A DNA stretch of 64,000 nucleotides from Erinaceus europaeus (GCF_950295315.1 NC_080181.1:1244526-1308525), one strand, 5' to 3'. Positions 43,411-54,355 are shown, numbered from the stretch's first letter. Numbers and translations are program-made. The notes: generated from the letters alone by a model not told the origin.

Positions 43411-44110
43411 CTGGTCACCTGTGCACCCTGGGTGTGTGGGTAGTGGCCAGGGCCCCTGCTGAAGGAGCCAGGTGCAGCATCCTGTGTAGCTGGTCACACA
43501 GAAGTCCCATGCCTGGTGCTGACTGCAGACCACCAGTCTGTGCCCCCAGCCTGGGTCTCCTAACTCCAGAGCAGAACCAGTGCTCAGTGTGACTGAGAAA
43601 GGAAGCAGTGGTACTGGGGCTGACTGCCAGCAGGATGGCTCCTCCATCCTCACCTTGCAGACATGAGCACCTGCAGCTGGAAGGCGCCTCAGCCCACACA
43701 GGCCTGTGGGTGAGTGATCACCCTGTGGCCGTCATCATGGAAGGGACTGCCTGGCACTCCATCCAGACCTGGAAATTGGCACAGCAGCCCCAACACCAAG
43801 TAAGCGGCAGTGCTGGTGCCGGGAGGGCGGAGAGTGGATGGGTCTCCTGTGTCCAGTCAGGGGCCCCGAGACCACCTGTACACCGAGTCCTCACTGTGGG
43901 GTGGCACCCAGAGAACGTCCTCACAGCCCTGGCGTTGGGTGGCACGATCTCAGTGTGGGTACTTCCTGCCCCCTGCAGCCCTGAGTCCACAGAGACCCCG
44001 TGGGGTGTTCCACAGGAGGCTCCTCAGCACACGGTCCTCAGACTCTCAGGGTGGACTTGGCCATGCCACAGACATCTTAGAAAGCCGGTGCTGCTGTTCT
44101 GAAGATGGCC
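43411..44110. other. Intergenic, no feature recognised
   Basis: GC-rich unique sequence; no tandem repeat, RNA or SINE seen. Confidence 0.6.
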
Positions 44111-44262
44111 TCACTTACTTTGGTAGAGAAAACCAGAGTACTGTTGTTCTGACATAGATGGCACTGGGCTTGAGCCCCTGGAGCCTCAGACAGGTGCTGC
44201 TCTTTCTCTGGGGCTCACCCTCCCTGTGCAGTGTTGGGTGACATTGCTCCCTGCAGGGGGCT
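44111..44262 (-). repeat. Local duplicate, copy 1 (partly SINE-derived)
   Basis: Shares TCACTTACTTTGGTAGAGAA, GGGCTTGAGCCCCTGGAGCC and GTGTTGGGTGACATTGCT with copy 2 at 44647-44808. Part resembles a minus-orientation SINE. The similarity continues through the SINE-like part into TTTCTCTGGGG...TGACATTGCT, which points to local duplication. Confidence 0.7.
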
Positions 44263-44382
44263 TCATCCTCTGTGGGACCCCCATGCTGTCTGCCAAAGAA
44301 CAGTGCTAATTGTGCTGGTTGAAACTTCACCAGGAAGCAGAGTGCTATCTGTGGAAGCCAGGGGTTAGGTGTCTGCACTCAG

Positions 44383-44465
44383 AGGCTACACCTGCATCAT
44401 CTTGCCCCTAGCCCTCAGGCTTGAAAGTCCAAAACCTTATCCATTGTGCCACCTCCCAGACCACC
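44383..44465 (-). mobile_element. SINE fragment, minus orientation
   Basis: CCTCAGGCTTGAAAGTCCAA followed by CCATTGTGCCACCTCCCAGA is the reversed head of a SINE. Only about 80 bp remain. Confidence 0.55.
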
Positions 44466-44646
44466 TGAATAACTTCAAAATGCTCGCTGCACCTTCATGA
44501 TCCTGGAGGCCCAGAGCGTCAACATTTGAGGCCACAACCTCACTCTTCCACATGAAGACACAAAGTTTATTATTATTTTTGTGTATACTTACATATATGT
44601 GTTTTTCATACTATTTATCCATTTTTAAATATTTTTAAATATTTCT

Positions 44647-44808
44647 TCACTTACTTTGGTAGAGAAAATCAGAGTACTGTTCCCCTCTGGCTCTGACATA
44701 GATGGTGCTGGGCTTGAGCCCCTGGAGCCTCAGGCAGGTGCTGCTCTTTCTCTGGGGTTCACCCTCCTCTGTGGAGTGTTGGGTGACATTGCTACCTGCA
44801 AGGGGCTC
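44647..44808 (-). repeat. Local duplicate, copy 2 (partly SINE-derived)
   Basis: Second copy of the segment at 44111-44262, with a 10-bp difference in length (CCCCTCTGGCT insertion) and a few substitutions. Confidence 0.7.
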
Positions 44809-45144
44809 ACTTGCTCAGGTGAGTGTGTTGTGCATGGGGGTTGGGGCTGCTGTCTGTCCCTGGCCATTCTCCCATGAAGCTGACCCTGACCCGCTTCAGG
44901 AGCTGCTTCTGAGGAGACGGTCCAGCCCTGTCACCTCTGTGGCCCAGGAAGAGTGGCTTGTAGGTCAGTGACAGATGAAGAGACCGTGACATGTAGCCAG
45001 CACCCTCAGAACCCCTCTGCAGGCCCTCTGTGGGGCACGGCTGTGAGAGGAAGGAGGTGCAAGGACCAAACCCAACAGCAGACTAGGGTAGGCCAGCAGC
45101 CTGCTATCTAGGAGGCTCCGACGGCCCTGAGCACTCCACCCTCA
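44809..45144. other. Intergenic, no feature recognised
   Basis: Unique GC-rich sequence. Confidence 0.55.
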
Positions 45145-45450
45145 CAGAGTAGAATTAATTAAGAATTCAGTAGACAAGGCAATTAGAGGAACTGTGACCG
45201 GGAGACACACTGCCCAAGCATTCTCATCATTTCCAACAATGAGGAAATTTAATTTTCCCATCATGTCTGGAGATTGCAGATTCAGATAACGTGAAGAGCT
45301 ATGTTCCCACAGAGCAGTCAACAAATTAAATTACTCCTTTTCATTTTCATTTTTCCAGCAAAAATTGGAATCATATGACTGAATCTAAACCATAGAAATA
45401 ATTATCAAAGCTGAGAAATCCTTGAGACAATGTGCAAATTGCAACTAAAT
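45145..45450. promoter_or_regulatory. AT-rich candidate conserved non-coding element
   Basis: About 300 bp of AT-rich, repeat-free sequence stands out from GC-rich flanks. It contains several homeodomain-type cores (ATTAATTAAG, GGCAATTAG, AAATTAAATTA, AATAATTATC) and lacks CpG. Enhancers near developmental genes often look like this; conservation has not been tested. Confidence 0.4.
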
Positions 45451-45487
45451 CTCCAATCTTTCTCGACACTGGCCTGCTTCCTCTGCA

Positions 45488-45782
45488 GTGTGTGTGTGTG
45501 TGTGTGTATGCATGTGTGTGTGTGCGTGTGTGTGTGTGTGTGTGTGTGATTGTGTGTATGTGTGTGTGTGTGTGTGTGTGATTGTGTGTATGTGTGTGAG
45601 ATTATGTGAGTGTGTGTGATTGTAAGATTGTGTGTGTGAGACTGAGTGTGTTTGAGATTGAGTGTGTGTGTGAGATTGTGTGATTGTGTGTGTGTGTGAG
45701 AGATTGTGTGAGCATGTGTGAGACTGAGTGTGTGTGTGTGATTGTGAAACTGAGTGTGTGTTCAAGTGAGTGTATGTGAGAG
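45488..45782. repeat. TG-rich microsatellite complex
   Basis: Several (TG)n blocks separated by GTGATTG, GAGATTG and GAGACTGAG interruptions over nearly 300 bp. Confidence 0.93.
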
Positions 45783-45881
45783 AGATTCAGTGCTGGTCAG
45801 CAGAGCAGGGGTGGGGGAACTGCTCCTCTGGAACAGCAGTGGTGCGAGTAGCCAGGGACTCCACAAGCTGCCCTTACAAGT

Positions 45882-46304
45882 TGCCGGGATAGCTTCGCGG
45901 GCAGGAGACCAGGAACTCTTGGCGGTGTGGTAATACAATTCTTTATTCAGGCGGGAGCCCCAGAGTCATGTATGAGCACAGCGGGTTAGGCCACATGGTG
46001 CCCAACCGCAATGGCAGATGGCCGCCTCCCACTCTGCACACCAGCCCTTCTCCAGGTCAGGACGCGGGAGAGAAAAGAGAACGAAACCAGGAACAGAAGT
46101 GGGTTTTATGGGATAAAACCAAAAGTGGCAAGTCGGAAATGCCTAGGAAAGGGGGTGGAGAAAGGCAGAAGGCATGCTGGGAAGGTGGAAGCATCTTTAG
46201 CAACTGTTGTGATGGTTTTAACTGGTGGGATTAATGATTATGTAAATAGGCCATACTATCGGCAATACAGCATGGAGCAAGGGGAGCTGGTTTAATGCCC
46301 AACA
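45882..46304 (-). mobile_element. Solo LTR of an endogenous retrovirus, minus orientation
   Basis: A 423-bp segment that starts TGCCGGGATAG and ends GCCCAACA, bounded on both sides by CAAGT (45877-45881 and 46305-46309), a 5-bp target-site duplication. Read on the minus strand it begins TGTTGGGC, carries an AATAAAG polyadenylation signal about 70 bp from its end and terminates ...GGCA, the TG...CA layout of an LTR. No internal gag, pol or env sequence is adjacent, so this is a recombined solo LTR with no coding capacity. The family was not identified. Confidence 0.75.
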
Positions 46305-46309
46305 CAAGT

Positions 46310-46680
46310 AAGCATCCTTTCTTGCTCATTTGCATAATTCTTCATAGTTGTAATCAGAGTATTGACATCATCTTATATTCTCTTTTTCATTGTAGAGATT
46401 TAAATGTTTCTCATGCTTTCACAAAATTATCTTAATTCAGCTAAGCGAATCTGGGGGCTGTGGGTGAGTTCCCAAAAGATAGGGCTCCCAGGCTGGGGTG
46501 CTGAGGGGTCAGGTGGATGGAGTCTGGTCTTGAACATCTGGACTGGGGGGTCTGACATTGGGAAGGTAAGCCCCTGGAGGGAGGCCTGCTTGCTGCCGGG
46601 GAAGCTGCAGGAGCATCCCAGTACCTGTGCTCCTGGAACCAGCAGAGGTGCTAGGTCTGTGTTTGTGAAGCAGATGCTTT
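46310..46680. other. Intergenic, no feature recognised
   Basis: Mixed-composition unique sequence between the solo LTR and the G-rich repeat. Confidence 0.5.
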
Positions 46681-46689
46681 CGAGCAGAG

Positions 46690-46935
46690 TGAGGTACTGG
46701 GTGAGAGGCTGGGTGAGGGGTTGGGGTAAGGGGGCTGGGGTGGGCTGCTGGGGTGAAGAGGCTGGGGTGAGGTGCTGGGTGAGGGGGCAGGGGTGAGGGG
46801 GGCAGGGGTGAGGTGCTGGGTGAGGGGGCAGGGGTGAGGTGCTGGGTGAGGGGGCAAGGGTGAGGTGCTGGGTGAGGGGGCAGGGGTGAGGGGGGCAGGG
46901 GTGAGGTGCTGGGTGAGGGAGCTAGGTGAGAGGCC
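46690..46935 (+). repeat. G-rich tandem repeat (GGTGAGGGGGCAGGGGTGAG type)
   Basis: Irregular repeats of GGTGCTGGGTGAGGGGGCAG with 21-44 bp spacing. The + strand has dense runs of three or more G with short loops, so many overlapping G-quadruplex motifs are possible. Confidence 0.88.
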
Positions 46936-48640
46936 TAGGGCTCCATGCTGTCTGAGGTGATGAGTGAGGATTCATCTGAGGGCTGTGCAGAGGTGTCCAG
47001 CACTGGTTGGAGGACTGGACAGTGAGTGGCTCCTACAGGGAGTGTCTGAGGCCTCATGCAGAAAGTGCAGCAGGCTCTCTGTGCTGGGTGACTGAAGGCC
47101 AGGGCTGGTGGTGTCATGGAAGAAGGCACACTCAGGGTCCCCTTCTGGGGCCAGGGGTCCTAAGCAGTTGTCCTCCTGGCTGGGGTGTAGGGAGAGGGCA
47201 TGGTGAGGTCAGTGCCCCTTCTCAGCAGGCTTTCCCAGCTGTGGGGCGCCCTGTTCTGCTGGGGTGCTGAGGAAGTGGCTCGAAGGCTGTGTGGGTTGCA
47301 CTTGCTGGAGCCGTGGCAATTACACCATTTGGGATAATTGTCTTGTAATTGCTGCTCTGACTTAGAATGGGGTGCTGTCTCCCAATTGTTCTGCTGCCTC
47401 TTCATGAATAACATTGGCCCTGGGTTTGAGTCAGGCTCCAAGTGTCTCACCATTGTCTCTGGGGACCAGGCTCAGACAATGGGGGTGATTAGGACTTTAA
47501 TGCTGGGGATGGGAGGCAGGTTCCTCACCCAGGGCTTGGGGCTCCCATGGGCTGAAGGTGCCCAGTCTCTCTGTGAAGCCTTCCTTGCAAACAGCAGGAG
47601 CAGACTCCCGGGATGTCTTCCTCTCACATGCTGACATCCTCAAAGGCTCTGCCTGCAGGAGTTGTTGGGCAGATGGGCAGGTGGGAGGGCTGGGTGGCGC
47701 TGTCCAGCTCTGGCAGCAGGGAGCAATCAGTTGTATTTATACAGCCGATGACAATGATGACATCATAGATGGCAGTGGAGTCCTTTTAGAGGGACGTGCC
47801 TGTGGGCAGCCAGCTGGCCTGCCTCTGCAGCAGCTCCCTGAACCCCATGGGCCAGGTGGTGGCCTTCCAACCCACTCCCTGGTAAGGAAGGGCTCCGCCC
47901 TCATCCCACCTGCAGGCACTGCAGAGTGTCACAACCTGGCCGGGCCCGAGGCCATGAGGGCAGAGCTCAGTGCCACCATGGGCAGCAGGCTGTGCTGAGA
48001 GTGGGGGCAGTGGCCGTGGAGGCTCCTCCTGGCTCCCTCCCCAAAGGGTGAGGCGGTAGAGCTCACACACACACACACACCCAGGAGTCTGGCAGGTGGG
48101 AGCTTCCCAGTGTGTAGCAGACAAAAGCAGGAGCAGCCAGGATGTGACAGCCTTGCACAATGGAGGTCCCTATAAGGAGGGGGTCCAAGGAGAGGTGCAG
48201 CCTTCAGGCTAGGTGGCCCCTGGGTGCTGTATACTCACTGCTGTGTGGTCAGGGGAGCTGTCCACATGAGGTGCTGGTTGTGGGACATGTACATACATCA
48301 TGGTGGTGCAACCAGAGGGCAGGGGAGAGTTGCCCACAGGCCTGCAGGGCCAGTGGGAGGGGACAGTGCCTCAGTGAGGTAGAGGCCCAGTGGACACAGG
48401 GCTTCCTGCTGTTTGTCACATGGACACCATGAAAACTTGGCTATGACATATGCAGAGGTGGCCTGCAGTGGACAGGATGCTGGCCTGGCAGCCTCTGAGG
48501 GGACACGGGGGCAGGACTTTGTGCTCAGTGTATTCAGAGACCCTGCCCTCCAGTCAGGCCACCTGGGGGGGTCTGACCTGGGAGGCAGAGAGCACCACAC
48601 GCAGACCCAACCAGGCCCTCCTGCCACGGGTACACTGCAG
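46936..48640. other. Intergenic, mostly unique
   Basis: No gene or SINE recognised. A small AT-rich island at about 47310-47410 holds three CAATTA/TAATTG-type cores, and a (CA)10-type run lies at 48062-48081. ORFs here are not collinear with any family I recognise. Confidence 0.5.
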
Positions 48641-48899
48641 AGCCTGACTGGGAGAATGGAGGGAAAGGAAGAATGAGAAACAGAGGAAGATACAGAGGGA
48701 GAGAGAAAGAGAAGGAAATAAGTCACAGGACCTCTCTGCCATCTATGAAGATTCCCCTCTGCACACATTCCTATGGGGTCAGCTGGGGCAATGTGCCAGA
48801 ACAGACTTTTCTTGTTGAAATATGGTCAGGACTTGAGAGACTATTCATGGCTACAAATACCACATGTAGGTGTAACTCATACCTCTGGGACTTTCCTGA

Positions 48900-50258
48900 G
48901 ACCAGTTCTGCTGTAGTTGATGGAGTAACAAGCCAAAGGAAGAGACACAGTGCTGTCTTCGATTTATGGTCTATCTCACAGAATGGAAGAAGGTCTTTAC
49001 ATGCCATACATCTGATGACAAGAGGCTAATAACCAAAATATATAAAGAGCTTACTCAACAAGAAAATAAATGACCCCATCCAAAAATGAAGAGAGAACAT
49101 GGACAGAATATTCACCACAGAAGATATCCAAAAGGCCAAGAAACACATGAAAAAAAAAATGCTCCAAGTTTTTGATTGTCAGAGAAATGCAAATTAAGAG
49201 AACACTTCAATCCTGTGAGAATGTCACACATCAGAAAAGGTAGCAGCAACAAATGCTGGAAGATTGTGGGGACAAAGGAACCCTCCTACACTGCTGGTGG
49301 GAATGTCAATGGGTCCAGCCTCTGTGGAGAACAGTCTGGAGACTCTCAGAAGGCTAGAAGTGGACCTGCCCTGTGATCCTGCAATTCCTCTCCTGGGGAT
49401 ATATCCTAAGGAACCCAACACACCCATCCAAAAAGATCTGTGCACACATATGTTCATAGCAGCACAATTTGTAATAGCCAAAACCTGGAAGCAACCCAGG
49501 TGTCCAACAACAGATGAGTGGCTGAGCAAGTTGTGGTCTAAATATGCACAATGGATTACTATTAAACAGCTATTAAAAACGGTGATTTCACCATTTTAGC
49601 CCATCTTGGATGGAGCTTGAAGAAATCATGTTAAGTGAAATAAGTCAGAAACAGAAGGATGAATATGGGATGATCTCACCTACAGGCAGAAATTGAAAAA
49701 CAAGATCAGAAGAGAAAACACTAAGCAGAACCTGGTGTATTGCACCAAAGTAAAAGACTCTGGAGTTGTGGGGAAAATACAGGTCCTGGAAAAGGATGAC
49801 AGAGAGCCTAGTGGGGATTATATTGTTGTGTAGAAAAATGATAAATGTGGGGGCTGGGTGGTAGCACAGTGGTTTAAGTGCACATGGAGCAAAGCACAAG
49901 GATGGGTGTAAGGATCCCGGTTCGAGCCCCCAGCTCTCTATCTGCATGGGGGTTGCTTCACAAGTGGTGAAGTAGGTCTGCAGGTGTCTATCTTTCTCTC
50001 CGCCTCTCTGTTTTCCCATCCTCTCTCAATTTCTCTGTCCTATCCAACAACAACAACAGCTATAACAACCACAACAAGGGCAACAAAATGGGAAAAATAA
50101 CCTCCAGGGGCAGTGGATTCATAGTGCTGGCACCAAGCCCCAATAACCATGGAGGAAAAAAAAAAGAAAAATGAAAAATGTTATGCATGTACAAACTATT
50201 GTACTTACTGTTGACTGTGTGACATTAATCCCCCAATAAAGAATTTAAAAAAAAAAAA
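48900..50258 (+). mobile_element. L1 retrotransposon, 5'-truncated 3' end, interrupted by a SINE
   Basis: This part matches the end of L1 ORF2 and its 3' UTR. The frame at 49264-49599 contains DPAIPLLGIYPKE and IAKTWKQPRCPTTDEW, diagnostic of the L1 ORF2 C-terminus. Upstream, from about 48930, the DNA matches the preceding ORF2 region but frames are broken by stops. The remnant cannot make an active protein. A SINE sits inside it at 49849-50165, and the element ends in AATAAAGAATTT and poly-A near 50235-50258. Confidence 0.85.
49849..50165 (+). mobile_element. Long-type SINE inside the L1
   Basis: Head GGGGGCTGGGTGGTAGCACA, B box GGTTCGAGCCCC, GCAGTGGATTCATAGTGC and A-rich tail. Flanked by near-identical GAAAAATGATAAATGT (49833-49848) and GAAAAATGAAAAATGT (50166-50181), a target-site duplication of about 16 bp with one difference. 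Confidence 0.9.
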
Positions 50259-50261
50259 AAA

Positions 50262-50352
50262 GAAAACTAAGAAGTGTTATGCATGCACAAACTATTGTAT
50301 TACTGTCGAATGTAAAACATTAATCCCGCAATAATGGGAAAAATTAAAAAAT
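50262..50352 (+). repeat. Second copy of the L1 3' tail
   Basis: GTTATGCATGCACAAACTAT and CATTAATCCCGCAATAA repeat, with changes, the tail at about 50178-50243. Either a second severely truncated L1 or a duplication of the tail. Confidence 0.7.
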
Positions 50353-51228
50353 ATTTATGGTCTCATATTTCATCTGAGGTGAGGAGTCCAAAATTCAAAA
50401 CAATGTATTTTTATCTGATGCATGAACTAGATTACATGTTGACCTGCCTGATAGATGAAGCTGGAATGGATGAATGTCAGGCCTCAGGTAAACTGCTCGG
50501 GATGAGACAAGGGAACTAAGGTAAGTGGAGGTGCACGTCCTTACTCCTCATCATTAGCACAGCTAAGGGGCCAGACAGGTTGCCTGGCACGTGTTAGAAG
50601 GCAGGCAGAGCTGGTGGCAGGTTCAGTGAGTGCAGCCAGCTACTCTCAGGATCCTAAATTCAGTGAATGTCCAAACTAGCCCCAACCTGGCCGGCCTGTT
50701 GATAGTTACTCAGTTCATTTCTAGCAACACAAACTTTCCATGGCTGGATGCTGGAGCCAGAGCACCTTTCTGCTGAAGTCTGGGGTGCTGTCTGGCAAAG
50801 GGCAGCAGCTAGACTTGGCACTTCTTGGACTTTGTTCACCCATGGTTAGAAGTCAAAGTCAACCCATCCCAGCAGGTGTGGGGTCAGGCTGAATGGCCAT
50901 CTGCCCAGTGGTATCTCAACCACCCCCAGGAGTGACTTTGAGGGTGCAAGTGGCTGCAAAGTGCAGAAGCCCACTTGCTATCCATGTTGCATACTGAAAT
51001 GTGGCCGTGCACTGTGAGATGACCTGCTTCCTCTGCCTGAGGGGCAGGGTCACACATCGGCACAGACAGCTGGAAGAAGGGCTTGACTGGGGTGTTCCCA
51101 GTCACTGTGCCTGCTCCTGGCAGAGGACAGATGGACCAGAGAGGCCTGTCACTTGGAGGGGTGATCAAGGTAGAGAGTGGCTCAGGAACACAAGTCACTG
51201 GCTAGGAGGGAACCCAGAAATGATGTCA
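50353..51228. other. Intergenic, no feature recognised
   Basis: Unique sequence without SINE or tandem repeat. Confidence 0.5.
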
Positions 51229-51428
51229 TCAGCTGGGGGAGACACAGGGAGAATGTCGCCAGGTGGGGAGGGGACCCAGGGAGGATGTCACCAGCTGGGG
51301 AGGGGACCCAGGGAGGATGTCGCCAGGTGGGGAGGGGACCCAGGGAGGATGTCGCCAGGTGGGGAGGGGACCCAGGGAGGATGTCGCCAGGTGGGGAGGG
51401 GACCCAGGGAGGATGTCACCAGCCGGTG
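51229..51428. repeat. 32-bp tandem repeat, about six units
   Basis: Unit GATGTCGCCAGGTGGGGAGG followed by GGACCCAGGGAG, period 32 bp (51284, 51316, 51348, and so on). Confidence 0.92.
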
Positions 51429-51589
51429 AGGGGTCCTGAGGCAAGTTGTCACCAATTGGGGAGGAGACCTGGAGTAAGTTATCACTGGGCAGGAGTGAAC
51501 AGACACAGCAGGCTCAACTCCTGCCCCCTGAGCTGTGGGAGCTGCCAGTGGCTGTGCTGCCCTCAACCACCAGGGCCCCTGCCGATGGC

Positions 51590-52306
51590 TGGTCCGTGTC
51601 CACCCTGTCCTGCGAGGGGGCCCATTGGTCCACAGACCAGTTCCCACCCTGCCCACCAGGGGACATGCAAATGAGGGTGCTGGTGGGCCGCTGATTGGTG
51701 GAGCTTCTCTGGCGAGTCTGCAAGCTGGAAGCTCGAAGGGTAGGCCACGTGGGCCAGGCATGCACACCGGCCAGTGTGGGCAGTGTGTTTTTCGCGGCTT
51801 ACGTGAGCCCGCGTGAGGGGCGTGCCTGTGGGCGTGGCGTGCATCACGTGTGTGGGCGTGGTGTGCGTCGCATGCGTGGACTCACGTGACAGGCGTGCCT
51901 CATGCGCGGACGTGCACGCGTGGGCGTGGCGTACGCCGCATGCTTGAAATCTCGCGAGGCATGCGTCACGTGTGTGGGCGTGCCTCGTGGTCGTGGCGTG
52001 CGTCACACGTGGATTCATGTGAGAGGCGTGCCTCGTGCGGAGCGTGCCTGCGTGCGTGTGGCTTATGCCCGCTGCGTGGATTCGTGCGAGAGGCGTGTGC
52101 GTCCCATGTCTGAGCGTGTCTGTATGGGCATGACGTGTCACATGCGTGGGCGCAGGTGCGTGAGGAACGTGCCTCAGCTGTGCGGGGCCCATGTCCTGGC
52201 CGGAGATGAGTCTGAGGCTGAGCGAGCGGGTCAGGCACCGAGTGACGTGCAGGTGCGGACAAGCCCCGGGACTCTGAGGGGGACTCCCGGCCGCCAGACT
52301 GCGCAG
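51590..52306 (+). promoter_or_regulatory. CpG- and E-box-rich candidate promoter and first exon
   Basis: Inverted CCAAT boxes (ATTGG) lie at 51624 and 51694 and an octamer ATGCAAAT at 51665. They precede a CpG-dense stretch with four CACGTG E-boxes at 51746, 51845, 51883 and 51967; the last three have the TCACGTG context. The stretch ends at 52306 with CGCAG|GTGAGT, a consensus 5' splice site. This layout would fit a CpG-island promoter with a non-coding first exon on the + strand. No downstream exon is recognised in the window, so the call is tentative. Alternatively it is a decaying CGTG-rich simple repeat. Confidence 0.35.
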
Positions 52307-52379
52307 GTGAGTGCGCTCCCACACTGGGAGGGCTGTGGCTCACCTCAGGGAGCTGATGGCCGGGGCCAGGGCAGGGATC

Positions 52380-52880
52380 GTTCGTGGGGTCGGAGGCCTG
52401 GGTCCACGAGAGGGACTCATGCTCAGGGCATGGAGGTCATGGCCCTGGGGGGAACGTCACAGGTCCCGGAGCAGGAGGACTCAGTCACGGGGCTGGCGGC
52501 CCTGGGGGTGAGAGGTCACTGTCGTGTGGTTACAGGTTATGGTCCTCGGGGTGAGGGGTCGCCGTGGTGGGGCTGGAGGTCATGGTGCTCACGGTGAGCG
52601 GTCGCCGTGGTGGGACTGGAGGTCACGGCCCTCGGAGTGAGCGGTCACAGTCCTGACATAAGAGGTCACAGTTGTGGGGCTGGAGGTCACGGCCCTCGGG
52701 TTGAGGGGTCACAGCCCTCGGGGTTAGAGGTCGCCGTGGTGGGACTGGAGTGAGCGGTCACAGTCCTGACGTGAGAGGTCACAGTTGTGGGGCTGGAGGT
52801 CACGGCCCTCGGGGTGAGCGGTCACAGCCCTCAGGGTGAGGGGGTCTCCACGGTAGGGCTACAGGTGGGGGTCGCAGGTC
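52380..52880. repeat. Imperfect repeats around GGTCAC, CpG-rich
   Basis: Irregular copies of GGGGCTGGAGGTCACGGCCC and GTGAGAGGTCACAGTTGTGG. About eight AGGTCA hexamers occur over 400 bp. It is an old, diverged minisatellite or a cluster of nuclear-receptor half-sites. Confidence 0.65.
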
Positions 52881-53164
52881 CGAGGCGGCAGCGAGGCGGC
52901 AGACGCCTCCGGTCTCGGCGGTCGCGCTCCTCTGGGCTATTCACCAGGACCCTGGTAGACTCGGAGCTGCTGTGGTAACACCATCACGTTGGATCCCACA
53001 GGCACCGCGTGCGATTCTGAGGGCAATTCAAAACCGTTGTGGGGTGGGCAGAGCACCACCGGACAGTACTGCACGATAGCGAGTCTTTGCATCTCCGTCC
53101 AGTATACTGGCCGGTTGGTCTGGACCTATTTTGTTTCTTTCAATCGCAGTTCCTTCATCTCTGT

Positions 53165-53337
53165 GTAAGTATTTTGTTAGGGTGTTTTTGGTTTTGTTTC
53201 TGTTTTTTGTCCCAGGCCCTCAGGGCTCTGGGCGGACTCTCAGACAGTGAAAGGCAGACACACGAAGCTGGGACCCACCTCTGAGTCGCCTTGTGGCGGA
53301 GCAGGCACACTACCCAGGGCGCTATTGTGCCCGCCCA
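53165..53337 (-). mobile_element. Possible SINE, minus orientation, atypical
   Basis: GTTTTTGGTTTTGTTTCTG, then AGTGAAAGGCAGACACACGA and GGCGCTATTGTGCCCGCC resemble the reversed body and head of the local SINE families, but the middle is diverged. Confidence 0.35.
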
Positions 53338-53734
53338 AGGCGACTCACGTTTTGGAAGCAGGTAAGCCCACGAAGCCCGCACCCGGGACACACGTTCCCC
53401 TGGACTCCACCGGTCAGACCCACCCACGGGTGATTTTGATGTGCGTGTGAGCAACCCAGGAGGGTGGGCCCGCAGGAGAAGCCCTTTGCTGCGGAGGGCT
53501 GAGGGCTGAGGGCTGGCACAGGCTGGGGCGCAGAGCACATGTCCTCCGTGGTGACCGGAGAGAGGCTCCTTCCTCCTGCTGTGAGGCCATCCATGGCAGC
53601 CTGGAGAGGAAGTCCGCCTTGTAACTGTCAACCCGGCCTGAGGTAGGTAGAATATGGTTCGAACTGCCATTTTCTATAGGAATGTAACAAAGGGTAATTC
53701 TTTTTTTTTTAAAGATGTGAAATAATTAGAAACC

Positions 53735-53846
53735 AGATATCTTTTTTTATTTTATTTTTGTTTTTATTTTTTTCCCTTTTTTGACCTTGTTTATCGTCTT
53801 TGTTGTTATTGCTGTTGTTGTTGGATAGGACAGAGAGAAATCGGGA
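53735..53846 (-). mobile_element. SINE fragment, minus orientation
   Basis: CCCTTTTTTGACCTTGTTTA, TTGTTGTTGGATAGGACAGA and GAGAAATCGGGATAG are the 3' half of a reversed long-type SINE. Confidence 0.8.
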
Positions 53847-54355
53847 TAGTGACTAAAAGAGTCATCGTTAAAGTATGCCAGTCTCTTGCCCTCATTCAGC
53901 GTTTGCAGTCCTTGCTTTGATAAGGTCAGCTTTGGAGTGAGTGAGAGAACTGTAATAGGAAGTAGGTGAGGAGGGTGTCTAAGTCTAAGTAGACACCACT
54001 TCATTATGAACTTTATACTGACACACTACAGACTGTTGTGTACCCCTCTTATCCTATGGTTTTGTCAGTGTTTCCTTTTTATATATAAAAAAATTAAAAT
54101 ATTTTATAATAGAGTTATTCAAAGCCCTTACTCTCCTTGCATGCCACAGAGAGGCATTAGGACTCTTTGGTTACATGTTTAATAAAGCTTCCATTTTTTA
54201 ACACCATAAATCATTAACATTGTTTTACATTGCATAGTGCATGTCCATTTTACATCACTGACACACCTTAGCAATTCATTCCATCTTGTACCTCAGACTA
54301 GGATCCTTTATCACTTCTTCTGATACTTCAAGGACATCCTTTACATTTCATTCTT

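Noticed and set aside
49264..49599. A 111-codon protein gene
   Set aside because: It is the truncated C-terminal end of L1 ORF2, part of a dead retrotransposon copy.
51902..52597. 231-codon plus-strand frame in the CpG-rich region
   Set aside because: Runs across a consensus splice donor, low-complexity Arg/Gly/Val content, overlaps equally long antisense frames; no recognisable domain.
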